DNA from: Solitalea koreensis
GTDB taxonomy: Bacteria; Bacteroidota; Bacteroidia; Sphingobacteriales; Sphingobacteriaceae
NCBI RefSeq assembly: GCF_900182575.1
Contig: NZ_FXSZ01000004.1
Coordinates: forward strand, 186,001 to 250,000
Length of the DNA: 64,000 bases
Direction: 5' to 3'
Both the position numbers and the translations under genes were made by a program. Shown here piece by piece: positions 8,555 through 16,361 of this stretch (within the stretch, counting starts at the first letter, position 1; each line of letters opens with the position of its first letter). The notes under the pieces are model-generated. The model was not told the origin of the DNA, ran no database searches, and was given only the letters and a program-made list of their open reading frames with translations.

Positions 8555-10192
8555 ATGGCAAAATTAGTAAAATACAATGTTGACGCGCGTGATGCTTTAA
8601 AACGCGGTGTTGATACTTTAGCAAATGCAGTTAAAGTTACTTTGGGTCCTAAAGGCCGTAATGTAATTATTGATAAAAAATTCGGTGCTCCATCAATTAC
8701 TAAAGATGGTGTTACGGTAGCGAAAGAAATTGATTTGAAAGACCCAATCGAAAATATGGGTGCTCAAATGGTGAAAGAAGTTGCTTCAAAAACTGCTGAT
8801 ATTGCAGGTGATGGTACTACTACTGCAACCGTTTTAGCTCAAGCAATTGTTACTGCAGGTGTTAAAAACGTAGCTGCTGGTGCTAATCCGATGGATTTAA
8901 AGCGTGGTATTGATAAAGCGGTTACAGCTGTTGTAGCAAGCTTAAAAGCTCAATCACAAGTTGTAGGTGACGATAACAAAAAGATTAAACAAGTTGCTAC
9001 TATATCAGCAAACAATGACGAAGTAATTGGTTCATTGATCGCTGAGGCAATGGATAAAGTGAAAAAAGAAGGTGTTATTACTGTTGAAGAGGCAAAAGGT
9101 ACAGATACTACTGTCGAGGTAGTTGAAGGTATGCAATTCGATCGCGGTTACCTTTCTCCATATTTTGTAACCAATCCAGAGAAAATGGAAGCAGAATTGG
9201 AAAATCCTTTCATCTTGATTTACGATAAGAAAATCTCTTCAATGAAAGAATTACTTCCGGTTTTGGAAAAAACAGTTCAAACTGGTCGTCCATTATTAAT
9301 CATTGCTGAAGATCTTGAAGGCGAAGCTTTAGCTACATTGGTAGTTAATAAAATCCAAGGCCGCTTAAAAGTAGCTGCAGTTAAAGCTCCAGGTTTCGGC
9401 GATCGTCGTAAAGCGATGTTGGAAGATATTGCTATTCTTACTGGTGGTACTGTTGTTTCGGAAGAACGTGGTTACAAATTAGAAAATGCTGACCTTACTT
9501 ACCTAGGACAAGCTGAGAAAGTAGTTATCGACAAAGACAACACTACAGTAATTAACGGTGGTGGTAAAAAAGATGACATTCACGCTCGTGTTGGTCAAAT
9601 CAAAGCACAAATCGAAACTACCACATCTGATTACGATAAAGAAAAACTTCAAGAGCGTTTAGCTAAATTGGCTGGCGGAGTTGCAGTTCTTTATGTAGGT
9701 GCTGCTACAGAGGTTGAAATGAAAGAGAAAAAAGACCGTGTGGATGATGCATTACATGCTACTCGTGCCGCTGTTGAAGAAGGTATTATTGCTGGCGGTG
9801 GCGTTGCTTTAATTCGTGCTGTTGCTGCTTTAGAAAACCTTAAAGGCCTTACTGAAGATGAAACTACAGGTATCGCTATCATTAAGCGTGCTATTGAAGA
9901 GCCTCTTCGTCAAATTTGTGAAAATGCAGGTATTGAAGGTTCTATCGTAGTTCAAAAAGTAAAAGAAGGTCAAGCTGATTTTGGTTATAATGCTCGTGAA
10001 GATCGTTACGAAAACCTGATCGCTGCTGGAGTTATCGATCCAGCTAAAGTAACTCGTGTTGCTTTGGAAAATGCAGCTTCAATCGCTTCAATGTTATTAA
10101 CTACTGAATGTGTTTTAGCTGACGAACCTGCTGAAGATGCTGGTCATTCTCATGCTGCACCAGGAATGGGCGGTATGGGCGGAATGATGTAA
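8555..10192 (+). CDS. groEL: Chaperonin GroEL
   Basis: This 545-residue protein is the ATP-dependent cytosolic chaperonin that folds proteins in a double heptameric ring. Diagnostic segments include VTLGPKGRNVIIDKKFGAPS, the nucleotide-binding GDGTTTATVLA near residue 86, KAPGFGDRRKAMLEDIA in the apical domain, AAVEEGIIAGGGVAL near residue 405 and the flexible GGMGGMM tail. It is full length and has strong, regular codon use as expected of an abundant protein. It is co-transcribed with groES. Confidence 0.99.
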   Translation: MAKLVKYNVDARDALKRGVDTLANAVKVTLGPKGRNVIIDKKFGAPSITKDGVTVAKEIDLKDPIENMGAQMVKEVASKTADIAGDGTTTATVLAQAIVTAGVKNVAAGANPMDLKRGIDKAVTAVVASLKAQSQVVGDDNKKIKQVATISANNDEVIGSLIAEAMDKVKKEGVITVEEAKGTDTTVEVVEGMQFDRGYLSPYFVTNPEKMEAELENPFILIYDKKISSMKELLPVLEKTVQTGRPLLIIAEDLEGEALATLVVNKIQGRLKVAAVKAPGFGDRRKAMLEDIAILTGGTVVSEERGYKLENADLTYLGQAEKVVIDKDNTTVINGGGKKDDIHARVGQIKAQIETTTSDYDKEKLQERLAKLAGGVAVLYVGAATEVEMKEKKDRVDDALHATRAAVEEGIIAGGGVALIRAVAALENLKGLTEDETTGIAIIKRAIEEPLRQICENAGIEGSIVVQKVKEGQADFGYNAREDRYENLIAAGVIDPAKVTRVALENAASIASMLLTTECVLADEPAEDAGHSHAAPGMGGMGGMM

Positions 10193-10209
10193 GGGTTCTC
10201 CTAAAGAGG

Positions 10210-10312
10210 CTATCTCAATAGTCGAACTAACCAGTTTTTGTCATGTTGAGCGGAGTCGAAACATCTGTTTCATAATGATGTTACAGGCTCTTCGACTCAG
10301 CCTTTGAGATAG
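10210..10312. repeat. Nested palindromic intergenic repeat
   Basis: Downstream of groEL, CTATCTCAA (10210-10218) pairs with TTGAGATAG (10304-10312), and inside it GAGTCGAA (10253-10260) pairs with TTCGACTC (10291-10298). The inner segment around TGTTGAGCGGAGTCGAAACA resembles a dispersed intergenic palindrome common in Bacteroidota genomes. It may be a REP-like element or part of the groEL 3' UTR. Confidence 0.6.
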
Positions 10313-10325
10313 TTCTTCAAAATAA

Positions 10326-10362
10326 AAAACTCCCTTTTGGCGATGAGCTTAAAGGGAGTTTT
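10326..10362. terminator. Bidirectional terminator
   Basis: A perfect 12-bp stem (AAAACTCCCTTT with AAAGGGAGTTTT, 13-nt loop) lies between the convergent groEL and SGNH hydrolase genes. The A- and T-rich arms serve both strands. Confidence 0.85.
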
Positions 10363-10365
10363 ATT

Positions 10366-10992
10366 TTATTTCAATAACTTTTCTAATTCGGATTTAACGA
10401 CAGGCTCTAATAATTCCGCCCATTTTTTGTACATCTTACCTGAAAAATGAAGATTGTCAGGAGCAATATAACTGTCATCAGCAGTTGCTAAATATGATGT
10501 TGGTGTAATGTTGATATAATGAACTCCAAAGTTTAAAGTCTCCTCTTTATTTACCGCATTAAATTTGTTGATAGCATCAGTAATGACTTGTTTATCCCGG
10601 CCGTCATTGGCAAAAGGAGCAACGCTCCAATCTGGTATGGAAAGAACAAATACTTGTTTTTTGTTTCCTCCGGAAAGTTTATTGGCAATACGCAACAAAC
10701 GTCGGAAATCATGGCGATACGCATCGATACTTCGGCGTCTGTATTGATTATTTACGCCGATAAGTAAAGTTACGATATCAAATGTTTGTTCAGGCTTAGC
10801 TTGTTTGATATCGGCAATGAGCTCATCTGTAGTCCAGCCGGTAGTAGCTATTATTGATTTGAGGTTAAGATGAATACCTTGTTGATTCAGGAGATCAACC
10901 AATTGAACAGGATAGCGATCTTTTTCTTCAACAGCTTCACCAATAGTATATGAATCTCCAAGAGCAAGATAAGTAAAGGTGTGTTGAGTCAT
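10366..10992 (-). CDS. SGNH/GDSL family hydrolase
   Basis: This 208-residue protein is an esterase- or lipase-like hydrolase of the SGNH fold. Block I is ALGDSYTIGEAV with the nucleophile Ser14, block III is the GVNNQYRR region, and block V is PDNLHFSGKMY near residue 182 with the Asp-x-x-His pair. No signal peptide is visible, so it is probably cytoplasmic. It lies upstream of the groEL terminator, 44 bp downstream of lipB on the same strand, and may be co-transcribed with lipB. The substrate is unknown. Confidence 0.9.
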   Translation of the reverse strand: MTQHTFTYLALGDSYTIGEAVEEKDRYPVQLVDLLNQQGIHLNLKSIIATTGWTTDELIADIKQAKPEQTFDIVTLLIGVNNQYRRRSIDAYRHDFRRLLRIANKLSGGNKKQVFVLSIPDWSVAPFANDGRDKQVITDAINKFNAVNKEETLNFGVHYINITPTSYLATADDSYIAPDNLHFSGKMYKKWAELLEPVVKSELEKLLK

Positions 10993-11036
10993 AGTTTAAA
11001 GCTAATAAAAGTGAATTTAGGAGAGAACGTATATTC

Positions 11037-11735
11037 TTAAACGAGTTTCATTTCAAAAAGCTCACAAAGTTTGGTCTTTAGTATTTCTTTAGTTTCGTTA
11101 ATATCAACTTCCCGGCTGAGTTCTTTGTTAAGTGAAGTAACGGCTTTATCGCTAATTCCACAAGGAACGATATTGCCAAAATAATTCAAATCGGCATTGA
11201 CGTTGAATGCGAATCCATGCATCGTAACCCAACGACTACAGCGTACACCCATTGCGCAAATTTTACGTGCAGTCCAGGGATTGTTAGCATCAATCCATAC
11301 GCCGGTTTGTCCTTCTGAACGGCCAGCTTCAATGCCATACTCTTTTAAGGTTAGAATGATGGCTTCTTCCAAATAACGCAGGTATTTATGGATATCAGTG
11401 AAGAAATGATCCAGATCTAGAATTGGATATCCTACAATTTGTCCGGGGCCATGATAAGTAATATCACCGCCACGATTTATTTTATAATAGGTTGCATGTT
11501 TTTCTTCCAATCCCTGCTCATTTAATAGCAGATGTTCTGGTTTACCACTTTTGCCCAGCGTATAAACATGTGGATGTTCACAGAAAATCAAAAAGTCTTC
11601 AGTTGGTAATTGCGATTCAGGCTTCGTTCGATTTTCGGTTTTTATGCGAACTGTTTCAGAAAAGAGAGTTTCCTGACGTTCCCAAGCCTCTTTATAATCG
11701 ATTAATCCCCAATCTTGAAATTGTACTTCTTTCAT
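11037..11735 (-). CDS. lipB: Octanoyltransferase LipB
   Basis: This 232-residue protein transfers octanoate from octanoyl-ACP to lipoyl domains of 2-oxoacid dehydrogenases, the first step of endogenous lipoate synthesis. It has the LipB signature RGGDITYHGPGQIVGYPILDL near residues 86-106. The catalytic lysine motif is RKICAMGVR, followed by WVTMHGFAFNVN, and the catalytic cysteine is in PCGISDKAVTSL. Length fits the family. It diverges from yraN, which starts 51 bp away on the plus strand. Confidence 0.96.
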   Translation of the reverse strand: MKEVQFQDWGLIDYKEAWERQETLFSETVRIKTENRTKPESQLPTEDFLIFCEHPHVYTLGKSGKPEHLLLNEQGLEEKHATYYKINRGGDITYHGPGQIVGYPILDLDHFFTDIHKYLRYLEEAIILTLKEYGIEAGRSEGQTGVWIDANNPWTARKICAMGVRCSRWVTMHGFAFNVNADLNYFGNIVPCGISDKAVTSLNKELSREVDINETKEILKTKLCELFEMKLV

Positions 11736-11785
11736 TTTCGTAAAAATAACTTAAAACTTATAACTTAATACTTTCAGTCTACTCT

Positions 11786-12151
11786 ATGGCACAACACAAT
11801 GAACTCGGAAAAGTTGGCGAGCAACTTGCTAAAGATCACCTTATCTCAAAAGGTTATGCTATTTTGCAACAAAATTTTAGATACCAACATGCTGAAATTG
11901 ATTTAATTGCACAAAAGAAAACTGAATTAATATTTGTCGAAGTAAAAACACGCACCGGTAATTTCTTCGGTAATCCAGAAGATTTTGTGTCCTATCAAAA
12001 AGAAAAACTGTTTGAATTGGCTGCTAATGAATTTATTCAACGTTTAGGTCATGAAGGAGAATGCAGGTTTGATATTATCTCCATTACTTTTAATAAGCAT
12101 GATGATTCATACAAATTGCATCATATTGAAGATGCTTTTTTTCCGAGATAA
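11786..12151 (+). CDS. YraN family (UPF0102) endonuclease-like protein
   Basis: This 121-residue protein belongs to the UPF0102/YraN family, which has a restriction-endonuclease-like fold and is thought to act on DNA, possibly Holliday junctions. The N-terminal GKVGEQLAKDHLISKGY and the metal-binding core AEIDLIAQ...LIFVEVKTR (Asp, then Glu-x-Lys, residues about 37-56) are intact. Its stop codon is 1 nt away from the stop of the convergent LUD gene, with no terminator hairpin between them. Confidence 0.92.
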   Translation: MAQHNELGKVGEQLAKDHLISKGYAILQQNFRYQHAEIDLIAQKKTELIFVEVKTRTGNFFGNPEDFVSYQKEKLFELAANEFIQRLGHEGECRFDIISITFNKHDDSYKLHHIEDAFFPR

Positions 12152-12152
12152 C

Positions 12153-12848
12153 CTATTCTTGTTCCTGCTGATAGTCTTCTGTCTGCTCTAATTTGTTCTC
12201 AGGATTATCAATATCATCGATTAGAAAAACATAAAACTCTTTGGGGCCATGTGCTCCCAAAACCAGCGTTTTCTCAATGTCGGCAGTACGGCTAGGGCCG
12301 GTTGTTACAGTTATGTTAGATGGAAGGCGATCGCTGTACTTCTCTTTCACAAGCGCGAATCCGTCTTTTAAATCAAGCACTAATTGCGAAGTATAAGCCA
12401 GTACAATATGTACATGGGGATAAATACTTAACCTGCGACCGCTTTGTTGACCACTCGAAATTAATACACTCCCATTACGCGCAATCAAAGCTTCACAAAG
12501 GGTAATCCCTACTTCTGCTTTTTCAAAATTTTTATCATTCGCTATGAAAGGATACTCGTATTTGCGTAATAAACGTTGTAGTTTGGTGTCCCAGCAAATA
12601 ATCTTCAACCAATCCTTTTCTTCTGCAAGGCCGATAATGTTTTCAATAAAATGAATCTCATCTTCACAAAATACAAAATTACCTGCCACTTTTGTCAGTT
12701 CCTCGGCAAACATTACCTCAAGCATTTCCTTGTTTTGGAGATAAAGAGGGCTTTCCTCATAGTTTGAATGTGGGTTATCTCGTTTTTCAAGTAAGGCCTT
12801 ACGAATATTTTTGAGCATTCGCTCTCTTGGAGTAGTGGTTGGCTTCAT
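12153..12848 (-). CDS. LUD domain protein (LutC/YkgG-like)
   Basis: This 231-residue protein carries an LUD domain like that of LutC, a subunit of the LutABC lactate oxidation system. The family end signature TGPSRTADIEKTLVLGAHGP lies near residues 184-203, followed by an acidic Glu/Gln-rich tail. The usual partners lutA and lutB are not present beside it; the neighbours are yraN and ftsH. It may therefore work with subunits encoded elsewhere or have a separate role. It sits behind the ftsH terminator, so it needs its own promoter. Confidence 0.85.
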   Translation of the reverse strand: MKPTTTPRERMLKNIRKALLEKRDNPHSNYEESPLYLQNKEMLEVMFAEELTKVAGNFVFCEDEIHFIENIIGLAEEKDWLKIICWDTKLQRLLRKYEYPFIANDKNFEKAEVGITLCEALIARNGSVLISSGQQSGRRLSIYPHVHIVLAYTSQLVLDLKDGFALVKEKYSDRLPSNITVTTGPSRTADIEKTLVLGAHGPKEFYVFLIDDIDNPENKLEQTEDYQQEQE

Positions 12849-12904
12849 TAAGATGATATTTTGTGTAAAAGTAATTGAACAACTTTAGAGTTAAAATAGT
12901 AAAT

Positions 12905-12932
12905 AAAAAACGCCCTTGTTAGGGCGTTTTTT
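12905..12932 (-). terminator. ftsH terminator
   Basis: A perfect 12-bp stem (AAAAAACGCCCT with AGGGCGTTTTTT, TGTT loop) sits 2 nt beyond the ftsH stop codon on the minus strand. It separates ftsH from the LUD gene. Confidence 0.9.
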
Positions 12933-12934
12933 AT

Positions 12935-15010
12935 TTATGCTTGTTGTTCTTCTTCTGAGTTAGGAATTTCTATTTCAAGAGCAACCGATGGAGGAATTAC
13001 TTCAGGCTTTTCTTCTTCGGCGATTGCGCCATTTACATACTCATCATAAGTAGTTCTGTTCGTAAACGGACGTTTGCCTAATAATTCTTCAAGATCACTC
13101 TGGAATAGAATTTCTTTTTCTAATAGCTTTTGAGCAAGTTTTTCTAAGCCTTCACGTTTTTCGATTAATAGATCTTTGGTTCGGGTGTAGATTTTATCAA
13201 TTAGATTTCTCACCTCTACATCAATCATTTCGGCCGTTTTGTCAGAGTATGGCTTGCTAAAGTTGTATTCTCCTTGCGGATCGTTGAATGAAACGTTACC
13301 AATTTTGTCGTTCATACCATAAATTGTTACCATGGCATAAGCTAATTTGGTGATACGTTCCAGGTCATTCTGTGCACCTGTTGATATCTTTCCGAAGCTA
13401 ATATCTTCAGCAACACGTCCACCCATGGTCATACACATACCGTCGGTAAGTTGCTCGGTGGTGTATAGGTATTGCTCTTTTGGTAAATATTGAGCATAGC
13501 CAAGAGCTGCAACACCACGAGGTACAATTGATACTTTTACCAATGGATCAGCATGTTCAAGGAACCAGCCGGCAATGGCATGCCCCGCTTCATGATAAGC
13601 CACGATTCTTTTCTCTTCAGGAGAAATAATTTTATTTCGTTTTTCCAGTCCGCCGATTACACGATCAATAGCATCCTGGAAATCTTTCATGTCAATTTCC
13701 TTTTTGTTACGACGAGCAGCTATTAAGGCCGCCTCGTTACAAACGTTCATGATCTCAGCACCTGCAAAACCTGGGGTTTGAGCCGAAAGCTTTTTCGCAT
13801 CCACATCGCTACCCATTTTTAATGGTTTTAGGTGAACTCTGAAAATTTCTTCACGACCGTTTAAGTCAGGTTTGTCAATTGAAATTTGACGGTCAAAACG
13901 TCCTGGGCGCATTAAGGCTGAATCCAGTACATCCGGACGGTTTGTCGCTGCCATGATAATGACTCCAGAATCTGTTGAGAAACCATCCATTTCAACCAAA
14001 AGCTGATTTAAGGTGTTCTCGCGCTCATCATTGCCACCCATGATTTGATTTTTGCCACGTGCACGGCCAATAGCATCGATCTCATCAATAAAGATAATAC
14101 AAGGAGCTTTATCGCGAGCTTGACGGAATAAATCACGCACACGTGATGCGCCTACTCCTACAAACATCTCCACAAAATCAGAGCCGGAAAGGGAGAAGAA
14201 AGGCACTTGCGCTTCACCTGCAACGGCTTTAGCTAACAAAGTTTTTCCTGTTCCCGGGGCGCCAACTAAAAGTACACCCTTTGGAATTTTACCGCCAAGG
14301 CTGGTGTATTTTTTAGGATATTTCAGGAAGTCAACAACTTCCATTACTTCTAATTTGGCTTCTTCAAGGCCGGCAACATCGTTAAATGTGATATTGACTT
14401 GTGACTCTTTGTCAAAAAGAGTAGCCTTGGATTTGCCAATATTGAAAATTTGTCCGCCCGGACCGCCACCTCCGCCTGTCATTCGGCGCATGATAAAAAT
14501 CCAGAAAACAGCAATTAACGCAATCGGCAAAATCCATTGAATTAAAAAACTCAACCAAGGACTTTCCTGTTTCTGTTTATCCTGAATTTTAACTTGGTCA
14601 GCTACCGGAAAATCTTTTTGTACTGATTCAATTTTATCTCTTACCCCTTTGTAATCAAAAGTGGTAAAAACATAATGAGGGCCAGTGTTTGATCCGAAAG
14701 TGCTGCGTGAACTTAGGTCTTTATACTTATCATTATTAAGTCGATCTTTTTTGATATATACATAAAACTCGTAAGCATTATTTCCGGTTTGGTATACATC
14801 AACTTTTTCAACGTCATGTGATTTTAGCATTTTGCTCTCAAAATCTTCATAGGAAGTATTGACAGGTGAATTGCCAGGATATAAAAGATTAAAGCCAATG
14901 ATCATGGCCAAAATGATACCGTAGATCCATAATCCATTGAATTTTGGTGTTTTAGGAAGGATCTTTTTCGGCATTTTATCCTTTTTTGATTCCGAATTGT
15001 TCTCTCTCAT
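12935..15010 (-). CDS. ftsH: ATP-dependent zinc metalloprotease FtsH
   Basis: This 691-residue membrane-anchored AAA+ protease degrades misfolded membrane proteins and short-lived regulators. Two transmembrane segments (about residues 27-45 and 158-178) flank a periplasmic region. The AAA domain has Walker A GAPGTGKT near residue 248, Walker B IIFIDEID and the second region of homology (MRPGRFDRQI). The zinc protease site HEAGH is near residue 471. The last 35 residues are acidic and Pro/Glu rich. It follows rsfS by 64 bp on the same strand and is closed by its own terminator. Confidence 0.98.
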   Translation of the reverse strand: MRENNSESKKDKMPKKILPKTPKFNGLWIYGIILAMIIGFNLLYPGNSPVNTSYEDFESKMLKSHDVEKVDVYQTGNNAYEFYVYIKKDRLNNDKYKDLSSRSTFGSNTGPHYVFTTFDYKGVRDKIESVQKDFPVADQVKIQDKQKQESPWLSFLIQWILPIALIAVFWIFIMRRMTGGGGGPGGQIFNIGKSKATLFDKESQVNITFNDVAGLEEAKLEVMEVVDFLKYPKKYTSLGGKIPKGVLLVGAPGTGKTLLAKAVAGEAQVPFFSLSGSDFVEMFVGVGASRVRDLFRQARDKAPCIIFIDEIDAIGRARGKNQIMGGNDERENTLNQLLVEMDGFSTDSGVIIMAATNRPDVLDSALMRPGRFDRQISIDKPDLNGREEIFRVHLKPLKMGSDVDAKKLSAQTPGFAGAEIMNVCNEAALIAARRNKKEIDMKDFQDAIDRVIGGLEKRNKIISPEEKRIVAYHEAGHAIAGWFLEHADPLVKVSIVPRGVAALGYAQYLPKEQYLYTTEQLTDGMCMTMGGRVAEDISFGKISTGAQNDLERITKLAYAMVTIYGMNDKIGNVSFNDPQGEYNFSKPYSDKTAEMIDVEVRNLIDKIYTRTKDLLIEKREGLEKLAQKLLEKEILFQSDLEELLGKRPFTNRTTYDEYVNGAIAEEEKPEVIPPSVALEIEIPNSEEEQQA

Positions 15011-15074
15011 TTAAATTAATATGCGATATGTAACGTTGAATTAAATAACTAATGTGAACGGTTTTTGTTTGAAG

Positions 15075-15452
15075 TTATGCGCTTTGGAAAGTTTTGATTT
15101 CTGCATCGCCCCATAATTCTTCTACACCATAAAAATAACGTTTTTCTTTGCGGAAAATATGTACAACAACGCTCACATAATCTAGCAATATCCAATCGGC
15201 TGTTCCAAACCCTTCCTTTTGCCAAGGTTCTTCTTTAAGAGCTTTGAACATTTCATGCTCTATTGAATCTGCAATAGCTCGTACCTGAGTGGTCGATTCC
15301 GCATCGCATATAATGAAATAGTCGGTAACTGAACTTTTTATGTTGCGTAGGTCTAGCCTAACAATGTCGTTCCCTTTTTTTTCCTGTATCCCGTGAATGA
15401 TGATCTCAGACATAACTTGTGAGTCATCAGTTCTTCTGCTTTTTACCATCAA
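15075..15452 (-). CDS. rsfS: Ribosome silencing factor RsfS
   Basis: This 125-residue protein binds ribosomal protein uL14 and blocks joining of the subunits when nutrients are scarce. Family landmarks are IVRLDLRN...VTDYFIICDAESTTQVRAIADSIE and WILLDYVSVVVHIF. The N-terminus has nearby alternative starts (first or second Met, or Met14). It is upstream of ftsH on the same strand and diverges from birA, a neighbourhood common in Bacteroidota. Confidence 0.95.
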   Translation of the reverse strand: MMVKSRRTDDSQVMSEIIIHGIQEKKGNDIVRLDLRNIKSSVTDYFIICDAESTTQVRAIADSIEHEMFKALKEEPWQKEGFGTADWILLDYVSVVVHIFRKEKRYFYGVEELWGDAEIKTFQSA

Positions 15453-15499
15453 AAAAAACTAAATTTGAAACTTTAATCGCGTAAAATAAATACTAATAA

Positions 15500-16264
15500 A
15501 TGCAATTTACTACTAATTCTGCATTATTTTTTGGTCAAAATCTTATCACACTTAGTGAGGTCGATTCTACAAATAATTATCTAAAGCAGCTTCTCGCAAA
15601 TACTACGCCACTGCCCGAAGGTACTGCAATTATGGCAGAGAATCAATTTCAAGGCAGGGGACAGATGCAAAACAAATGGTTTGCCGAACCGGGTAAAAAT
15701 CTCACCTTAAGTTTTTTAGCATGCCCAAGCTTTGTTACTGTAGGTGAGCAGTTTAATTTAAATAAAGCAGTGAGCCTTGGCGTGACAGATTTCGTAGGTT
15801 CAATATTAGGTAATCGTGTTAAAATAAAATGGCCTAATGATATTTTTTATGGAGATACGAAATTGGGAGGGATTCTTATCGAAAACTTTTTGTCCGGTTC
15901 ATACCTCAAACAATCGGTAATCGGTATTGGACTCAATATTAATCAGGATCATTTTCCCGACGGAATTAACGCCATCTCTTTTAAAACTATAACGGGAAAA
16001 GACCATCAGCTCATTCCTTGTTTCAATGCATTAAGTTCTGCCCTTGAAGCGCGATATTTGCAACTGCGTTCAGGTAATCTGGCTTCTATCAATACTGATT
16101 ATCTAGGTAGGTTGTTTAGGATAGGAGAAAGGCATCTTTACCGAAGCGTTGATGACGTTTTTGAAGGTGAAATTATTGGTATCAATTCTTTGGGGCAACT
16201 CCAAGTTTATGCGAATGAGGAGGTTAAAGAATTCTCCTTTAAAGAGATAGAGTTTGTATTGTAA
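15500..16264 (+). CDS. birA: Biotin--[acetyl-CoA-carboxylase] ligase
   Basis: This 254-residue cytosolic enzyme activates biotin with ATP and attaches it to the carrier protein of acetyl-CoA carboxylase. It shows the biotin-protein ligase core: SEVDSTNNYLKQLL, the biotinyl-AMP loop QGRGQMQNKW near residues 50-60, VKIKWPNDIFYGDTKLGGIL and VIGIGLNIN. There is no N-terminal helix-turn-helix, so it is a monofunctional ligase and not a repressor. It diverges from rsfS. Confidence 0.95.
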   Translation: MQFTTNSALFFGQNLITLSEVDSTNNYLKQLLANTTPLPEGTAIMAENQFQGRGQMQNKWFAEPGKNLTLSFLACPSFVTVGEQFNLNKAVSLGVTDFVGSILGNRVKIKWPNDIFYGDTKLGGILIENFLSGSYLKQSVIGIGLNINQDHFPDGINAISFKTITGKDHQLIPCFNALSSALEARYLQLRSGNLASINTDYLGRLFRIGERHLYRSVDDVFEGEIIGINSLGQLQVYANEEVKEFSFKEIEFVL

Positions 16265-16361
16265 TCTAAATCTTACACAAAGGAGTTGAATTTTTATATA
16301 TTTTGCAGCCGATTTAGCTTTTAAGCTATTTAAGGTTATTGAAACTAAACTTTAAACTTTA

